From Agromyces bracchium (GTDB lineage: Bacteria > Actinomycetota > Actinomycetes > Actinomycetales > Microbacteriaceae), in assembly GCF_009709675.1 (NCBI RefSeq), contig NZ_WMLB01000026.1:1-64000 (forward strand): DNA of 64,000 nt, read 5' to 3'. Numbering within the stretch: position 1 is the first letter of the stretch; each line of letters begins with the position of its first letter. Both the position numbers and the translations under genes were made by a program. Positions 25,254-33,573 of the stretch are shown here, piece by piece. A model generated the notes under the pieces. The model worked only from the letters and a program-made list of their open reading frames with translations, did not search any database and was not told where the DNA came from.

Positions 25254-25291
25254 ACGATCGGTCCGTGTTTCGCCGTTCCCGTGCCGATCGT
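25254..25291. promoter_or_regulatory. inverted repeat upstream of dehydrogenase operon (candidate Lrp operator)
   Basis: ACGATCGG(25254-25261) and CCGATCGT(25284-25291) are a perfect 8-bp inverted repeat with a 22-nt spacer. They lie in the 109-bp gap between the Lrp-family gene and E1alpha. A CAGACT -10-like box follows at 25327-25332. The location suggests either a BkdR-type operator or a weak terminator. Confidence 0.45.
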
Positions 25292-25347
25292 TCACGGTTG
25301 CCCCGCACTCCGAGCGAGGGGGGTCCAGACTGTCGCACCATGGCCAC

Positions 25348-26493
25348 ATGAGCCTCAACGTCGAGCATCACGAGCCACGCGTCCTCCCCTCCGAGAAGCC
25401 GATCCGGCTCCTCGACAACGCCGGGCACGCACTCCACGGCCGCGAGACCGGCGGGTTCGAACTGCCGCCCGTCGAGCGCCTGCTCGACCTCTACCGGCGC
25501 ATGGTCATCGCGCGCCGCTTCGACGTGCAGGTGACCGCGCTCACCAAGCAGGGGCGCCTCGCGACGTATCCGTCGGCGTACGGCCAGGAGGCCTGCGAGA
25601 TCGGCGTCGTCTCGGCGATCACGGCCGACGACTGGCTGTTCCCGACCTATCGCGACAGCATCGCGCTGCTCACGCGCGGCCTCGAGCCCGGTGAGATCCT
25701 CCAGTCCTTCCGCGGCGACTGGCACAACGGCTGGGACCAGCACGCGCACCGCACGGCCGCCATGGCGACGCCGCTCGCGACGCAGGCCCTGCACGCCGTC
25801 GGCCTCGCCCACGCCGCGCGCCTGCGCAACGACCCGATCGTGACGCTCACCTACCTCGGCGACGGCGCCACGAGCGAGGGCGACGCGCACGAGGCGTTCA
25901 ACTTCGCGGCCGTGTGGCAGACCCCGACCGTGTTCCTGGTGCAGAACAACCAGTTCGCGATCAGCACGCCCATCGCCCGCCAGACGCACGCCACGACGCT
26001 CGCCGACAAGGCCGTCGGCTACGGCATGCCCGGCTACCACGTCGACGGCAACGACGTCGCGGCGATGTTCGCCGTCGCGACCGCCGCGGTCGACCGCGCA
26101 CGCTCGGGCGGCGGCCCGACCCTCATCGAGGGCCTCACCTACCGCATCGAGTCGCACACGAACTCCGACGACCCGACCCGCTACCGCGCCCCGCGCGACG
26201 TCGAGCACTGGAAGCGCCGCGACCCGATCGAGCGCCTCGAGAAGTACCTCGTCTCCGAGGGTGCGCTCACCGACGACGTTCGCGCCGAGATCACCGAGGC
26301 CGGCGAGACGCTCGCCGCCCGTACGCGCGACGCGATGAGCGAGTCCCCCGAGCTCGACCCGCTCGAGCTCTTCGACCACGTCTACGCGACCCCGCGCGCC
26401 GCGCTCGCCGAGCAGCGCTCCGCCCTCGAGGCCGAGCTCGCCGCCCACGCCGGGCACGCCGCGCACGCCCGCGAGGAGGTGGCCGCCCGATGA
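25348..26493 (+). CDS. 2-oxoacid dehydrogenase E1 component, alpha subunit
   Basis: A 381-aa TPP enzyme subunit of the branched-chain/pyruvate type (alpha2beta2). The TPP-Mg motif starts GDGATSEGDAHEAFNFA and ends at QNNQFAIS. EGLTYRIESHTNSDDPTRYR is the phosphorylation-loop region typical of BCKDH/PDH E1alpha. It decarboxylates a 2-oxoacid and passes the acyl group to lipoyl-E2. Order E1alpha-E1beta-E2 with 4-nt overlaps indicates one operon. Adjacency to an Lrp-type regulator favours branched-chain substrates (bkd) but pyruvate is not excluded. Confidence 0.88.
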   Translation: MSLNVEHHEPRVLPSEKPIRLLDNAGHALHGRETGGFELPPVERLLDLYRRMVIARRFDVQVTALTKQGRLATYPSAYGQEACEIGVVSAITADDWLFPTYRDSIALLTRGLEPGEILQSFRGDWHNGWDQHAHRTAAMATPLATQALHAVGLAHAARLRNDPIVTLTYLGDGATSEGDAHEAFNFAAVWQTPTVFLVQNNQFAISTPIARQTHATTLADKAVGYGMPGYHVDGNDVAAMFAVATAAVDRARSGGGPTLIEGLTYRIESHTNSDDPTRYRAPRDVEHWKRRDPIERLEKYLVSEGALTDDVRAEITEAGETLAARTRDAMSESPELDPLELFDHVYATPRAALAEQRSALEAELAAHAGHAAHAREEVAAR

Positions 26494-27518
26494 GCACGCC
26501 CGTCACCGAGCCCGCGACGGATGCCGCGGCATCCGCCCCCCAGCCCCTGACCATGGCGGGCGCGCTGAACGCCGCCCTCCGCGACGCGATGGCCGACGAT
26601 GACCGCGTCGTCGTCTACGGCGAGGACGTCGGTCCGCTCGGCGGCGTCTTCCGCGTGACCGACGGCCTGCAGGCCGCCTTCGGCGACGAGCGGGTGTGGG
26701 ATTCGCCGCTCGCGGAGGCGGGCATCGTCGGCACCGCGGTCGGCATGGCGATGTACGGGCTGCGCCCCGTCGTCGAGATGCAGTTCGACGCGTTCAGCTA
26801 CCCGGCGTTCGAGCAGATCGTCTCGCACGTCGCGAAGATGCGGAACCGCACCAAGGGCCGCGTGAGCCTGCCCATGGTGATCCGCATCCCCTGCGCCGGC
26901 GCGATCGGCGGCGTCGAGCACCACTCCGACTCCTCCGAGGCGTACTGGGCCGCGACGCCCGGCCTCACGGTCGTCATGCCCTCGAACCCGGCCGACGCGT
27001 ACTCGATGCTCCGCGAGGCCATCGACAGCGACGACCCGATCGTGTTCATGGAGCCGAAGAGCCGCTACTGGTCGAAGGCCGAACTGTCGCTGCCGGTGCG
27101 CACCGCACCCATGAACCGGGCGCAGGTCGTCCGCGAGGGCACCGACGTCACGCTCATCGCGTACGGCCCGACCGTGCGCACCGCGCTGGATGCCGCGGCC
27201 GCCGCCGAGGCCGAGGGGCTCTCGATCGAGGTGGTCGACCTCCGGAGCCTCTCGCCGTTCGACGACGAGACCGTCGGCGCGTCGCTGCGCAAGACCACGC
27301 GCGCGGCCGTCATCCACGAGGCCGCGCAGTTCGGCGGCTACGGCGCCGAGGTCGCCGCGCGCCTGACCGAGCGGAACTTCTTCCACCTCGCCGCGCCGAT
27401 CCTCCGGATCACGGGCTACGACATCCCGTACCCCTCGCCGAAGCTCGAGGAGCACTACCTGCCGACGCCCGACCGAGTGCTCGAGGCGCTCGCCTCGTGG
27501 GAATGGGACCTCGCATGA
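26490..27518 (+). CDS. 2-oxoacid dehydrogenase E1 component, beta subunit
   Basis: A 342-aa transketolase-like beta subunit. YGEDVGPLGGVFRVTDGLQ and DSPLAEAGIVGTAVGMAMYG carry the conserved Glu contacting TPP. MQFDAFSYPAFEQIVSHVAK and the C-terminal domain YDIPYPSPKLEEHYLP follow. It pairs with the alpha subunit just upstream (ATGA overlap). The N-terminal 20 residues are a low-complexity Ala/Thr extension and contain one of the GGATGCCGCGGCATCC palindromes. Confidence 0.88.
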   Translation: MSTPVTEPATDAAASAPQPLTMAGALNAALRDAMADDDRVVVYGEDVGPLGGVFRVTDGLQAAFGDERVWDSPLAEAGIVGTAVGMAMYGLRPVVEMQFDAFSYPAFEQIVSHVAKMRNRTKGRVSLPMVIRIPCAGAIGGVEHHSDSSEAYWAATPGLTVVMPSNPADAYSMLREAIDSDDPIVFMEPKSRYWSKAELSLPVRTAPMNRAQVVREGTDVTLIAYGPTVRTALDAAAAAEAEGLSIEVVDLRSLSPFDDETVGASLRKTTRAAVIHEAAQFGGYGAEVAARLTERNFFHLAAPILRITGYDIPYPSPKLEEHYLPTPDRVLEALASWEWDLA

Positions 27519-29107
27519 GCGCACGCGAATTCATCCTGCCCGACCTCGGCGAGGGCCTGACCGAGGCCGAGGTCGTCGCCTGGCTCGTCGCCCCCGGCGA
27601 CGAGGTGAGCGTCGACCAGCCCGTCGTCGAGCTCGAGTCTGCGAAGTCGGTGGTGCAGCTGCCCACGCCGTTCGCCGGCGTCGTCGAGTCGCTCGGCGGC
27701 GAGGTCGGCCAGGTGCTGCACGCCGGCCAGGTGCTCATGCGCCTCGCCCCGATCGGCGCCGAGGTCGACGCCGCGAGCGCCGGCGAGACGACGGATGCCG
27801 CTGCGCCGGCCGCTGCGGTCGGCGTCGCGTCGCCTGCGCACGCCGAACCGGTCGCGGCGGAACCCGGCATCGCCGTGCCCACCGAGGCCGCCTCCGAGGA
27901 GTCCGGCGCAGTGCTCATCGGCTACGGGACCCGCACGAGCGCGGCGACCGCGAGGTCGGCCTCGGCGCCCTCCCGGTTCGGCCGGCGCCGGAGCGATGGG
28001 GAGACGCCCGAGGCATCCGAGCCGGCCTCGTCGACCACGGGTCCCGACGCACCCTCGGACGCGTCAGCCCCCGGCACCGGCCGAGCGATGGACGAGACCG
28101 CGGAGACCGAGGGCCTCGGGCACGACGACGAGACGCGTGCGCTCGCCGAGGCGCACGCCGCGCACACGCTCGAGCACGGGCGCCACTCCCCCGTCATCTC
28201 GCCGATCGTCCGGCGGCTCGCCCGCGAGCACGGGTTCGACGCGAGCGAGCTGCTCGGCAGCGGGCCCGACGGCCTCGTGGTCCGTGCCGACGTCGAGGCG
28301 TTCATCACCGAACTCGACGAGGCACGCGCGGGTCGCGGCACGGCTCCGGCGATGCCGTCGGTCTCCTCCGTCGCCGCGACGCCCTCGGCTCCCGCTGCTC
28401 CCGCGGCACCGCGCGCCGGCGAACAGCGGGTCCCGCTCGACCGCATGCAGCGTGCCGCCGCGGCGCACTTCACGCGTTCGCGTCGCGAGATCCCGGAGGC
28501 GACCGTCTGGATGGACGTCGACGCGACCGAGCTGCTCGCCGCGCGTCGCCAGCTCAACGCGGCCACGGGCGAGAAGTTCGGCATCACCGCGCTCGTCGCG
28601 CGTTTCGCGATCGCCGGGCTCCGGCGGCATCCGTCGCTGAACGCCAGCTTCGACGCCGACCGGAACGAGCTCGTCCTGCACTCGGGGATCAACCTCGGAC
28701 TTGCAGCGCAGACCCCGCGGGGCCTCCTCGTGCCGGTCGTGCACGGCGTCGAGCGGATGTCGCTGCGCGAGTTGCGCGATGCGATCGAGGCTCGCACCGA
28801 CCAGGCGTCGACCGGCGCCTTCCCGCCCGATGCGCTCACGGGCGGCACGTTCACGCTGAACAACTACGGCACGCTCGGCGTCGACGGCTCCGCCGCGATC
28901 ATCAACCATCCGGAAGCCGCGATGCTCGGCATCGGACGACTCGTCGAGCGGCCATGGGTCGTCGACGGCGCGATCGCGGTGCGCTCGGTGACCGAGCTCA
29001 CGATCTCGTTCGACCACCGGGTGTGCGACGGTGCGGAGGCAGCCGCCTTCCTCACCTTCATCGCCGGCTGCATCGAGCGACCGATCTCGCTGCTCGCCGA
29101 CCTCTGA
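27515..29107 (+). CDS. dihydrolipoamide acyltransferase E2 (branched-chain type)
   Basis: A 530-aa E2. Lipoyl domain at residues about 3-80 with lipoylated Lys in ELESAKSVVQL. A long Ala/Ser/Pro-rich linker of about 140 residues follows, then the peripheral-subunit-binding domain (ISPIVRRLAREHGFDASELLGSG). A second linker leads to the catalytic domain ending SFDHRVCDGAEAAAF (HxxxDG). It has a single lipoyl domain, as in BCKDH E2. No E3 (lipoamide dehydrogenase) gene follows, so E3 is shared from elsewhere. A strong terminator closes the operon. Confidence 0.88.
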   Translation: MSAREFILPDLGEGLTEAEVVAWLVAPGDEVSVDQPVVELESAKSVVQLPTPFAGVVESLGGEVGQVLHAGQVLMRLAPIGAEVDAASAGETTDAAAPAAAVGVASPAHAEPVAAEPGIAVPTEAASEESGAVLIGYGTRTSAATARSASAPSRFGRRRSDGETPEASEPASSTTGPDAPSDASAPGTGRAMDETAETEGLGHDDETRALAEAHAAHTLEHGRHSPVISPIVRRLAREHGFDASELLGSGPDGLVVRADVEAFITELDEARAGRGTAPAMPSVSSVAATPSAPAAPAAPRAGEQRVPLDRMQRAAAAHFTRSRREIPEATVWMDVDATELLAARRQLNAATGEKFGITALVARFAIAGLRRHPSLNASFDADRNELVLHSGINLGLAAQTPRGLLVPVVHGVERMSLRELRDAIEARTDQASTGAFPPDALTGGTFTLNNYGTLGVDGSAAIINHPEAAMLGIGRLVERPWVVDGAIAVRSVTELTISFDHRVCDGAEAAAFLTFIAGCIERPISLLADL

Positions 29108-29158
29108 GTCCGGTCCGAACCTCCGGGTCCGGCCGCTGCCCCGGGGTGGGCGCGACAT

Positions 29159-29192
29159 GGCGAAGGCGCATCCGGGTGGATGCGCCTTCGCC
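29159..29192. terminator. strong bidirectional terminator hairpin after E2
   Basis: GGCGAAGGCGCATCC pairs perfectly over 15 bp with GGATGCGCCTTCGCC around a GGGT loop and is followed by GTTTCC. It ends the dehydrogenase operon and the convergent membrane-protein gene. Confidence 0.8.
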
Positions 29193-29212
29193 GTTTCCGG
29201 GCTCCGGCCGGT

Positions 29213-29719
29213 CTAGAAGAAGTCGTCGGGAGTGCCTGCGGCACGCTGGACGTCACGGGTCTCGATGCGGGCCGCCTCGAGCTTCGCGACCGCGACGCGG
29301 AGGCCGGACTCCATCTGCGCGGCCCAGGCGTCGGACTCGCGCGCACTCGTCTCGGCGCCCCGAGCGCGTGCCTCCGCGGCATCCGCCGACCGCCGGGCTT
29401 CGGCGACCTGCCGCAGCGCGAGCGAGATGCCGTAGTAGGCGGCGACCATGGTCGCGATCGGCGCCGCGACGATCGCGAGCGCGGCGATGCCGGAGGCATC
29501 GGGGCTGAACGCGACGACGAGGGCGAACGCCAGGAACAGCGCGGCGATCGCCACGAGGACGACGAGCATGAAGCGGAGGTCGCGGCTCCATGAACCGCGC
29601 TTCGCCGACGCGTCGGCCCGGGTGTCGGAGGTCTCTGGTTCGGGCTGGAAGACGACGGTGTCGCCGTAGGCGCCGTCGCCGCCCGTGTGGTCGACGGGCC
29701 GGGTCGTCGTGTCGCTCAT
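29213..29719 (-). CDS. small membrane protein with C-terminal helical region
   Basis: A 168-aa protein of unknown family. Hydrophilic N-terminus (residues 1-50), two TM helices at about 50-70 (MLVVLVAIAALFLAFALVVA) and 75-98 (ASGIAALAIVAAPIATMVAA), then a cytoplasmic Ala/Arg/Glu-rich helix (RQVAEARRSADAAEARARG) that may form a coiled coil. ATG at 29719; only a distant GGGGG could serve as Shine-Dalgarno. Expressed alone, with tandem operator-like repeats upstream. Confidence 0.65.
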   Translation of the reverse strand: MSDTTTRPVDHTGGDGAYGDTVVFQPEPETSDTRADASAKRGSWSRDLRFMLVVLVAIAALFLAFALVVAFSPDASGIAALAIVAAPIATMVAAYYGISLALRQVAEARRSADAAEARARGAETSARESDAWAAQMESGLRVAVAKLEAARIETRDVQRAAGTPDDFF

Positions 29720-29728
29720 GTCGCGCAA

Positions 29729-29762
29729 TCCCCCAGTGTTGGCATGTCCCCCAATTGTGGGC
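29729..29762. promoter_or_regulatory. two direct repeats TCCCCCA-RT-GTGGG-like
   Basis: TCCCCCAGTGTTGGC (29729-29743) and TCCCCCAATTGTGGGC (29747-29762) start 18 bp apart immediately upstream of the membrane-protein ATG. They cover the place where RNA polymerase or a regulator would bind. No known box is recognised. Confidence 0.35.
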
Positions 29763-29840
29763 CGGGCCGGTGGGGCGGTCAAGCAAGCGCGCCGCTTCCC
29801 GGCGGGCCGGAATGTCGGTGGGTCATGAGAACCTCTCGAC

Positions 29841-30056
29841 ATGGGAATCGTCGAACTGATGCAGGCCAGGGAGCTCGCCGTGGGCGACGTCCTCGTCAGC
29901 GCGACCGGCGGCTCGTACGAGATCACCAAGGTCGCCCGGGTCGGGCGTGGCATCCGCGTGCAGTACCTGACGGAAGAGGGGCGGCAGGGCCGCTTCACCG
30001 CAGCACCCGAGTTGATCATCCGCGCGCGCCGGTCGCACGCCACGCACGCCGCCTGA
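29841..30056 (+). CDS. hypothetical protein, 71 aa
   Basis: A small basic protein starting MGIVELMQARELAVGDVLVS, with a beta-rich centre (GGSYEITKVARVGRGIRVQYLTEEG, residues 23-47) and the tail RARRSHATHAA. The pattern suggests a small beta-barrel, but no family is recognised. Codon bias and the clean frame support coding. A weak GAGAAC box lies 8 nt before the ATG. It is divergent from the membrane-protein gene with about 120 bp between. Confidence 0.55.
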   Translation: MGIVELMQARELAVGDVLVSATGGSYEITKVARVGRGIRVQYLTEEGRQGRFTAAPELIIRARRSHATHAA

Positions 30057-30099
30057 AGCGGGGTACCGGCAGGGCCTCCCTGCCCGGCCTCGCGGCACG

Positions 30100-30105
30100 T
30101 ACGGT
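30100..30105 (+). promoter_or_regulatory. -10 box (TACGGT) of aldo/keto reductase gene
   Basis: TACGGT lies 7 nt before the GTG at 30113. It favours that GTG over the in-frame GTG at 30104. Confidence 0.4.
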
Positions 30106-30112
30106 GAGCCGG

Positions 30113-31003
30113 GTGAGCGAAATCCTGATCCTCGGCAACGGCGTCCGCATCCCGGCCATCGGTCTCGGCGTCTTCCAGAGCCCGCCCGACGAGACCGCCG
30201 CCGCGGTCGAGACCGCGCTGCGCATCGGCTACCGTCACATCGACACCGCCGCCGCCTACGGCAACGAGCGTCAGGTCGGCGAGGGCATCCGCCGCTCCGG
30301 CCTCGACCGCGACGACGTCTTCATCGAGACGAAGGTGTGGCCGAGCGACTACGGGTACGACGAGACGCTCCACGCCTGGGAGAAGTCGACCCGGAAGCTC
30401 GGCGTCGACCGACTCGACCTCCTGATCCTGCACCAGCAGGCCGCCAACCTCTTCGACCGCACCATCGCCGCCTATCGGGCGCTCGAGTCCCTCCTCGCCG
30501 ACGGCCGCGTGCGCGCGATCGGCGTGAGCAACTTCACCCCGGCCGCCCTCGACCGGCTCATGGCGGAGGTCGACGTCGTGCCCGCGGTCAACCAGGTCGA
30601 GCTGCATCCGTACCATTCGCAGCCTGCGCTGCAGGAGGCGCACGCCGCTCGGGGCATCCTCACCCAGGCGTGGTCGCCGATCGGCGGCATCACCTTCTAC
30701 CCGGGCCCGTGGGGCGACGAGCGGCGCAACGTGATGCAGGACGAGACGATCGGAGCGATCGCCGCCGCGCACGGCAAGTCGCCCGCGCAGGTCATGCTGC
30801 GCTGGCACGTCCAGCAGGGCCGCTCGGCCATCCCGAAGTCGACGAACCCGGCGCGCATCGCGGAGAACTTCGACGTCTTCGACTTCGACCTCTCGGCGGA
30901 CGATCTGGCGCGCATCGACGCGCTCGACACGGGCGAGGGCAGCGGGCCCGACCCCGACCGGGAGTTCGGCGAGCGGATGCTGTTCCCGATTCCGGAGGAC
31001 TGA
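30113..31003 (+). CDS. aldo/keto reductase
   Basis: A 296-aa NADPH-dependent (beta/alpha)8 reductase. The catalytic tetrad is visible: Asp in YRHIDTAAAYGNE, Tyr in AAAYGNE, Lys in ETKVWPSD and His in LLILHQQ. AKR signature GYRHIDTAAAYGNERQVGEG and C-terminal IPKSTNPARIAEN (cofactor phosphate binding) are present. Resembles 2,5-diketo-D-gluconate reductase-type AKR5 enzymes, but substrate specificity is not predictable. Confidence 0.85.
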   Translation: MSEILILGNGVRIPAIGLGVFQSPPDETAAAVETALRIGYRHIDTAAAYGNERQVGEGIRRSGLDRDDVFIETKVWPSDYGYDETLHAWEKSTRKLGVDRLDLLILHQQAANLFDRTIAAYRALESLLADGRVRAIGVSNFTPAALDRLMAEVDVVPAVNQVELHPYHSQPALQEAHAARGILTQAWSPIGGITFYPGPWGDERRNVMQDETIGAIAAAHGKSPAQVMLRWHVQQGRSAIPKSTNPARIAENFDVFDFDLSADDLARIDALDTGEGSGPDPDREFGERMLFPIPED

Positions 31004-31063
31004 CGACACAGCGCCGCTCCGGATTGCGCGGCGGGATCGCCGCCGTCTGGAAGGATCGTTGCC

Positions 31064-31333
31064 ATGTCTGACGCCACCGTACGCCGTTCGAACTGGACCG
31101 CCTGGGCCGCCTTCTGGACCGCGTTGGCGGGCCTTCTCCTCATGCCCATCCCCCTGTTCATCGGGTTGATCCTCGGCGGCGGGCTTTCGATCGTCGCCGC
31201 GGTCTTCGCGGTGATCGCCCTGTTGAAGGGCCTCGCACGCAGCGGCGCGGGCATCGCACCCGTCGTGTTCGCCGCGATCTTCATCGCGCTCACCTGGGCC
31301 GGCATCTCCGCCGGCGGAGGCGTCATCTGGTGA
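31064..31333 (+). CDS. small hydrophobic membrane protein, 89 aa
   Basis: Unknown function. After a short N-terminus (MSDATVRRSNWTAW) there are three hydrophobic stretches: about residues 14-32, 32-52 and 60-82. The composition is like DUF4190-type small membrane proteins. AAGGAT before the ATG could act as Shine-Dalgarno or -10. Follows the AKR gene by 60 nt and is convergent with a Gfo/Idh gene; the 111-bp convergent gap shows no clear hairpin. Confidence 0.6.
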   Translation: MSDATVRRSNWTAWAAFWTALAGLLLMPIPLFIGLILGGGLSIVAAVFAVIALLKGLARSGAGIAPVVFAAIFIALTWAGISAGGGVIW

Positions 31334-31444
31334 TGCCGCGTCGGGGCTGACCGCGCGAGAGGAGCGAGCTCTGGTTTTCGCGTCAGACTCTCCGTCCCAG
31401 TAGGGGGCGTCCCTCCGACAACGCGATGGCCGGCTCCACCACAT

Positions 31445-32554
31445 TCAGCGCACTGTCGCGGCGACCCTCGCGAGCGCTTCATCGGATGCGACTCGGACCG
31501 GTCCGCCCGTCCGCGCCGACTCGAGGACGGCCTCCGTCAGGCGCGCGGCACGCAGGCCGTCGGCGAAGGTCGGCAGCGTGTCGGAGACCTGACCGCCGAT
31601 GGCGGCGTAGGCGTCGGCGACGAAGTCGTTGAAGCACTGCTGGTACCCCTGGGGGTGGCCCGCCGGAACCGGCTCGAGGCCGACGGGCGTGGCGATGGCC
31701 TTGGACGGGTTCCGCGTGATGAGGCGGCTCTCATCGCGGCGACCGATCCATGCGCGTTCGGGCAGCTGCTGGTCGAACTCGTAGCTCTCGTCGGGTCCGT
31801 CGAAGGAGAAGTAGAGCCGGTTGTCGCGCCCGGCGCTGGCCTGGCTGACGACGAGGGAACCGAGCGCACCGTGGTCCGTCGTGAAGGTCAGCACGGCGCC
31901 GTCCTCGGTCAGGTTCTGCGCCGCACCGCCCTCGCGCTCGAACGCGTTGCCGACCAGGGCCGTCACCGTCGTGATGCGATGACCGGTCACGAACTCCATG
32001 AGGTCGCACCAGTGCACGCCGATGTCGCCGAACGCGCGGCTCGCGCCGCCCGCGGCGGGGTCGACCCGCCAGTTCGTCTGGTCGGCACCGCCGAGCCAGT
32101 CCTGCAGGTAGCTGCCGTGAAGCATCCACAGGCGATTTCCGGGGAGGAGACGGATGCGCTCTCGGATCTCGCGGACGAGGCCGTAGTACCGGTAGATGAA
32201 CGGGACCGCGGCGACGGGGACGTCGCACTGGTGGCGCGCGAGCGCTTCGGCGTCCTCGACGCTCGTGGCGAGCGGCTTCTCGACGATCACGCCGATACCA
32301 GCGTCGATGATCTCCTCGGCCTGCTCGCGGTGCAGGGCGTTCGGGGTCGTCACGTGCACCACGTCCGGGCGGAGGTCGATCAGCTCGCGAACGCTCCCGA
32401 ACGCCGCAGCGCCCGGCCGGTTCGCCACGAAGTCGGCGGCGCGGTCGCGGTTCGAGCCGGTCACGCCGACGAGCTGGTGCCCGCCGGAGGCGATCGCCTG
32501 CGCATGGACGCGTGCCATGAACCCGGTACCGATGATGCCTGCGCGGATGGACAT
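31445..32554 (-). CDS. Gfo/Idh/MocA family oxidoreductase (sugar dehydrogenase)
   Basis: A 369-aa NAD(P)-dependent oxidoreductase. The N-terminal Rossmann fold has AGIIGTGFMARVHAQAI; EKPLATSVEDAEAL is the family signature with catalytic Lys. The C-terminal domain contains DIGVHWCDLMEFVTG (GxH motif). Family members oxidise a sugar hydroxyl; DgpA, which makes 3-keto C-glycosides, and ThuB belong here. Own promoter region with an AACACACATAAGTGTT dyad at 32616-32631. ATG at 32554 with AGGAG 6 nt upstream. First gene of the island from the left. Confidence 0.85.
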   Translation of the reverse strand: MSIRAGIIGTGFMARVHAQAIASGGHQLVGVTGSNRDRAADFVANRPGAAAFGSVRELIDLRPDVVHVTTPNALHREQAEEIIDAGIGVIVEKPLATSVEDAEALARHQCDVPVAAVPFIYRYYGLVREIRERIRLLPGNRLWMLHGSYLQDWLGGADQTNWRVDPAAGGASRAFGDIGVHWCDLMEFVTGHRITTVTALVGNAFEREGGAAQNLTEDGAVLTFTTDHGALGSLVVSQASAGRDNRLYFSFDGPDESYEFDQQLPERAWIGRRDESRLITRNPSKAIATPVGLEPVPAGHPQGYQQCFNDFVADAYAAIGGQVSDTLPTFADGLRAARLTEAVLESARTGGPVRVASDEALARVAATVR

Positions 32555-32615
32555 GTGTGACTCCTGACGTGAGGTGACGGGGACGCCACACCCAGTATCC
32601 GCCAGTTATGCGCGG

Positions 32616-32631
32616 AACACACATAAGTGTT
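32616..32631. promoter_or_regulatory. operator-like dyad AACAC-N6-GTGTT
   Basis: AACACACATAAGTGTT lies about 60-75 nt upstream of the Gfo/Idh ATG, next to the expected -35 region (a GATACT -10-like box follows downstream). Its AACACACATAAGT part differs at one base from the sequence at 43949-43961 in the transporter/rhamnosidase promoter region. Candidate operator of a shared regulator. Confidence 0.5.
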
Positions 32632-32720
32632 TGCTATTCAGGACATAAGCACCGCGGCTACCTCGTCGGCCGCCCGATTCGACGCTCGACCGTCGGCGGG
32701 CGTCAGCCCTCGTGGGCGTA

Positions 32721-33572
32721 TTACGGCCAGGGCAGGAAGCGGCGCTCGCCCCGCCGGTCCGGGCCCTCGAGCGACACCTCGCCCGTCGCCGCCCACTCGA
32801 CGCCACGCGGGAACATCCGGATGAACTCGATCCGACGGAACGTGTCGATGTCGTGGCCGATCGTGATCGTGAAGGAGCGGCCCGCCCCGTACTCGTTGAT
32901 CCACGCGATCGGCTGGTCGGTGTTCATGCCCGGCAGCGCCGCGACGCCCTCGGGCGGGATCGCCACCGGGTAGTGCGACATCGGCCACATCGGAGCTCGC
33001 TCGTACGACTCCAGGTCGTCGAAGGTCGTGAGCAGCACCTGCGCGCCCTCGTACAGTTCGACGCCGGTGAGGATGTCATCGCCCGTCACCGTCCAGGTCT
33101 CGCTGATGCCCTCGGTGATCGGATGCCGCGGATCGGCGGTGCGCAACAGCGCCTCGCCCCACGGTCGAGGCCGCAGACCGCCGGCGACCGTCAACTTGGA
33201 GCCGCGCATGAGGTTGTACTCCTCCGGGTAGCCCCAGTCGTCCTCCTGCGCCGCCGAGCCGTGGAACCACACGATGCCCTGGCCGTCGTCGTGCACGAAG
33301 CGCAGCAACGCGGCATCCGTCTCGGGGCCGAACCCGACGGCCTTCTCGTGGTACCCGTCGCGCCCCTCGAAGACGACGATGACGACGTCGTACCGGTCGA
33401 TGACCTCGGCGCCGAGCCCCCGCGGATCCTCGACGACGCGGACGCGGAACCGCCCGGTGTCCTCGAGGAGCGTCGTCAGCCACTCGTTGTGCCGGCGGAA
33501 GCTGCGGAACTCGTTGTCGTGCTCGCGGGTCATGTGGCCCGAGAGGATGAGGACGTTCAGGACGTCGGCCAC
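32721..33572 (-). CDS. ThuA domain-containing protein
   Basis: A 283-aa glutamine-amidotransferase-like ThuA protein beginning MADVLNVLILSGHMTREHDN. FEGRDGYHEKAVGFG, GIVWFHGSAAQEDDWGYPEE and TVTGDDILTGVELY match the family. ThuA is part of the rhizobial trehalose/sucrose/maltitol catabolic route in which 3-keto disaccharides are formed, so it fits a 3-keto-sugar pathway. Last gene of the long minus-strand operon; only 1 nt separates it from the upstream TIM-barrel gene. Confidence 0.82.
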   Translation of the reverse strand: MADVLNVLILSGHMTREHDNEFRSFRRHNEWLTTLLEDTGRFRVRVVEDPRGLGAEVIDRYDVVIVVFEGRDGYHEKAVGFGPETDAALLRFVHDDGQGIVWFHGSAAQEDDWGYPEEYNLMRGSKLTVAGGLRPRPWGEALLRTADPRHPITEGISETWTVTGDDILTGVELYEGAQVLLTTFDDLESYERAPMWPMSHYPVAIPPEGVAALPGMNTDQPIAWINEYGAGRSFTITIGHDIDTFRRIEFIRMFPRGVEWAATGEVSLEGPDRRGERRFLPWP

Positions 33573-33573
33573 A

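Noticed and set aside
31334..31444. Gap between the small membrane protein and Gfo/Idh genes, checked for a terminator
   Set aside because: Only scattered short repeats such as GTCCC are seen, without a convincing stem.
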